The notes below the pieces were generated by a model, which saw only the letters and a list, made by a program, of their open reading frames with translations, ran no database searches and was not told the DNA's origin. The position numbers and the translations under genes are program-made. Below are positions 8,211 through 10,407 of a DNA stretch of 10,407 nucleotides, one piece after another. Origin of the DNA: Pigoraptor vietnamica (lineage: Eukaryota; Opisthokonta; Filasterea); assembly GCA_943704525.1 (NCBI GenBank), contig CALSCQ010002481.1, positions 1-10,407 on the forward strand, written 5' to 3'. Position 1 is the first letter of the stretch, and the number at the start of each line of letters is the position of its first letter.

Positions 8211-10407
8211 ATGCCTTCGTTCGCTGTCCCGGGCGCATCGGAGGAGTCTCCGGCGCCGCTGCTGGGCGCTCTCTCTTTTTCCTTTCGTGACGTCGTGCAG
8301 TGGGTGGGCGCAGTGGACGCTTCGCGTGACGACAGCGGCGCAGCGTCGTCAGAAGACGAGGATGCACTTGACGGAGCCCGTGGACACCCTCCCACGCCCG
8401 CCGAATCCGCTGCTGGAAGTTCGCGAACGAGTGCGTACGACGACGAGTGGACGCTGTGCGGTGACTTGCCGGAGGATCCCATCGGGCTCGCGCTGAGGTG
8501 GGTTACTCTGCTGCGTTCTTGCGTTGTTCGAGGCAGGGTGCTGACGACGGACTCGGTGTTGTTGACATGCGTTTGCGTGTGCTTGTGCGTGTGCGTGTGC
8601 GCGTGTGGCTTACGTGTGTGCTGTGTTGGCAGGACGGGAAAGGCATTTCCGTTGATCCGGTCGTACTTTCACACGGGCGCTTGGCGAAGGAGGCGCACTC
8701 GCAGCGTGCGGCGCCTCACTACACGACTGGTAAGAACGGGGGCAATGTTCAGTAGACAATGGAGAGAGAGTGGGAAAGAGTGGGCGGAAGTGCCATGCAG
8801 TCGTCACAGAGGGGTGTAAACACGAACGAGGAGTGCCTCATTTATTTGTAAACGCCGCAGAAACGAACCGACGAGCCCAACCGGCGCGAAACGTCCGATG
8901 AGGACGAGGACCGCGCGGGCCCAGCGTCTCCCGATGCCGAATCGGACGCAGCACTCGCCCCAGAGACGCGCGAACTCTATCTTGCGGCGCTGCAGTGCGC
9001 GCTGTTCCCCGCCCTCGCCCCAGAGCTCGGCGGCGGCGACTCTGAGGGACTCGTCGAATTTGTGCGCTCTGCATTTGGAGTGTCGGCGCAGGTGCACTCG
9101 GAATGCATGCGCGAGCTGCGCGGGCGGCGGGACGGCGCGAGGGACGCGGAGGTGCGTGCGTCACAGCGTGCGAATTTTGATTCTTGGTCCGATGATTGTG
9201 GTTGCATTATCGAGTTGCGGTTGTGTGCGTGCGTACGCGCATGTGAGTGAGTGATTGTGTGTGTGTGCGTGTATTCGGATACTGAATGCGAATCTGTCCC
9301 CGCAGCTCCTTGCCCAGGACCTCGTGCTTCAGCTGATGCACATTGAGAACAACAGCCACCCAGTGTACGCCATGCAGGCCTTTCCGGTGCGTCTCTTGAC
9401 CCAAACACGATAGCCCTGCCCCGCCATCCACTGAATTCGCGTGGCTCCTGTCATCCCACTGTCGTCTTCCTTCAAACACGATAGCCCTGCCCGGCCATCC
9501 ACTGAATTCGCATGGCTCCTGTCATCCCCCCTGTCGTCTTCCTTCCGACGTATCGTCCATTAATCACTCGCTGCGCAAATAGTGGTCGATAGCAAACACG
9601 ACGCCCCATTTTCTCTGACCCCTGCTCCCATCCCACACCTCAGACAAAGAACACGTACGACCTGTGGCGCCACCAGGAGCAAACCAAGACGAACGCCCTC
9701 ATCTCGCACTTTTGGGCCTTTGCGCTTCCCCAGCCCTCAGCGTCCCCTGCGCCGGACAGGCACGCACAGTTTGACGCGCTCACGCAGCGACTGATCGACC
9801 GCTGTATCAAAACCGCCGGCGGCCGTCGCGCGGGTCGCCGCTCTTCCGCAATCGCCGGAATTGCCAACTCGGTGACCGCCATTCCGCCCGCCGGCGAAGT
9901 GCCCCTCCCGTCGGTCGCGTCGGAACTTGCGGCTTCTCTCACAGAGAGCACTTTCCCATCGATGGCTTCGCCGCGCGTGCCGGGCGCCATTATGGTCGCG
10001 CCCCGCCGTGGTAGCTCTAGCCCCGTGCGTGCGAGCTCGCCTGTCTCTCCCGGCGCGGCAATGGCCCGTGCGAGCGTCGCTGGACCCTCGGCGTATTCGG
10101 GGCCCGTCTCCGACCACGACCGCTGCGTGCGGTTGCTCGCGGAATTTGCGCTCCGCCACGGCGTTGGGGACATGCAGCGGCACCTGTCGCGGCTGTTTCA
10201 CCTCGCCCGTCGGTTCGAAAACACGCTGCCGCACCTGCGCTGGACCATTGCCGCCCTCCGCGATTCCTTGGCCCTTCTGCCGCAGAGCCAGTCTCGCGTG
10301 ACCATGACGACGAAGGAGGTGGGTCGTTGCACTTGTTTTGGTTCGGGAGGGTATTGAGTGTTGGTGTCGCTGCCATGCTTGTTACTCGCAAAACTGACCC
10401 CCCCCCC
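8211..10407 (+). CDS. Large protein, 5' part only; possible Munc13-4/BAIAP3-like (UNC13) MUN-domain protein
   Basis: Join(8211..8497, 8633..8729, 8861..9151, 9306..9386, 9644..10318, ...); 477 residues so far, ending in an intron (GTGGGT at 10319) that runs off the window. The ATG at 8211 is the first after an in-frame stop (8055-8057). Seen: an acidic Ser-rich start, an Arg-rich stretch (115-123), an acidic linker, a helical block at about 165-218 (ELYLAALQCAL..GLVEFVRSAFGVSAQVH), a Pro/Ser/Ala-rich disordered region (about 285-405), then LLAEFALRHGVGDMQRHLSRL from about 416. The first block resembles the YxxALxxxL...YLQEAF.V..EEH segment before the first C2 domain of Munc13-4; the last resembles entry into a MUN-type helical bundle. 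Those proteins prime vesicles for SNARE-mediated exocytosis. No C2 domain follows the first block here. Gene structure is good; family assignment is tentative. Confidence 0.6.
8568..8625. repeat. GTGC/GTGT-rich tract in an intron
   Basis: Units of GTGTGC, GTGCGT and GTGTGT fill the 3' half of intron 8498-8632 and end a few nucleotides before the acceptor TTGGCAG. They lie on the sense strand of this + gene. Confidence 0.85.
9221..9274. repeat. GT-rich tract in an intron
   Basis: GTGTGCGTGCGTACGCGCATGTGAGTGAGTG followed by (GT)n lies in intron 9152-9305, about 30 nt before the acceptor CCCCGCAG. It is again on the sense strand. Confidence 0.8.
9402..9544 (+). repeat. Tandem duplication of about 71 bp inside an intron
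   Basis: Unit 1 (9402-9472) and unit 2 (9473-9544) both run from CAAACACGATAGCCCTGCCC through GAATTCGC and GTCGTCTTCCTT. They differ by two substitutions plus a small change in a C run, so the duplication is recent. It lies wholly inside intron 9387-9643 and does not touch the splice sites. Confidence 0.92.

Noticed and set aside
8633-8729. Alternative frame of the UNC13-like exon 2 (DGKGISVDPVV...)
   Set aside because: Its codons look plausible, but it would need phase 0 in and phase 1 out, which neither the upstream GTGGGT donor nor the phase-0 acceptor at 8861 allows. The Arg-rich frame fits both ends. A frame error cannot be fully excluded.
9402-9544. CRISPR-like or transposon repeat
   Set aside because: Two head-to-tail units without spacers, terminal inverted repeats or coding content, inside a eukaryotic intron: a simple tandem duplication.

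Overview
The window is nuclear DNA from a eukaryote, most likely a free-living heterotrophic protist. The evidence is four multi-exon genes with short introns (about 59-257 nt), GT-AG boundaries dominated by GTGAG/GTGGG/GTGCG donors, codon use rich in C and G at third positions, and metazoan/amoebozoan-type proteins such as PFKFB and DNAJC9. I cannot name the species from sequence alone. No tRNA, rRNA, CRISPR array, insertion sequence or bacterial operon structure was found.

Layout: (1) 1-2130, + strand: the 3' part of a secreted-type M4 (thermolysin-like) metallopeptidase followed by a C-terminal fibronectin type III (FN3)-like domain. The exon carrying most of the FN3 domain and the stop codon exists twice (1269-1487 and 1912-2130), with a decayed third copy between them. 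(2) 2131-2586: convergent 3' intergenic region. (3) 5547-2587, - strand: a complete 6-phosphofructo-2-kinase/fructose-2,6-bisphosphatase in ten exons (eleven if a 75-nt in-frame segment is spliced out). The kinase half looks intact, but the bisphosphatase half has lost its phospho-acceptor histidine and catalytic glutamate. (4) 5548-5914: short intergenic region, probably holding the PFKFB promoter. (5) 7361-5915, - strand: a complete six-exon DNAJC9-like J-domain histone co-chaperone. (6) 7362-8210: an 849-bp divergent promoter region with a perfect palindrome, a CCAAT box, three GTTACAC elements and a TATA-like box. (7) 8211-10407+, + strand: the 5' five exons of a large protein running off the right edge, weakly resembling Munc13-4/BAIAP3-type (UNC13-like) vesicle-priming proteins.

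Exon joins were derived by hand. Each was accepted only where splice dinucleotides, codon phase and family alignment agreed; exon codon counts were checked arithmetically. The genes do not form an obvious pathway; they are neighbours in a compact genome. The best candidates for something new are the duplicated and diversified terminal exon of the peptidase, the kinase-only PFKFB, and UG/GUGC-rich tracts that lie on the sense strand of introns in three genes transcribed in both directions.
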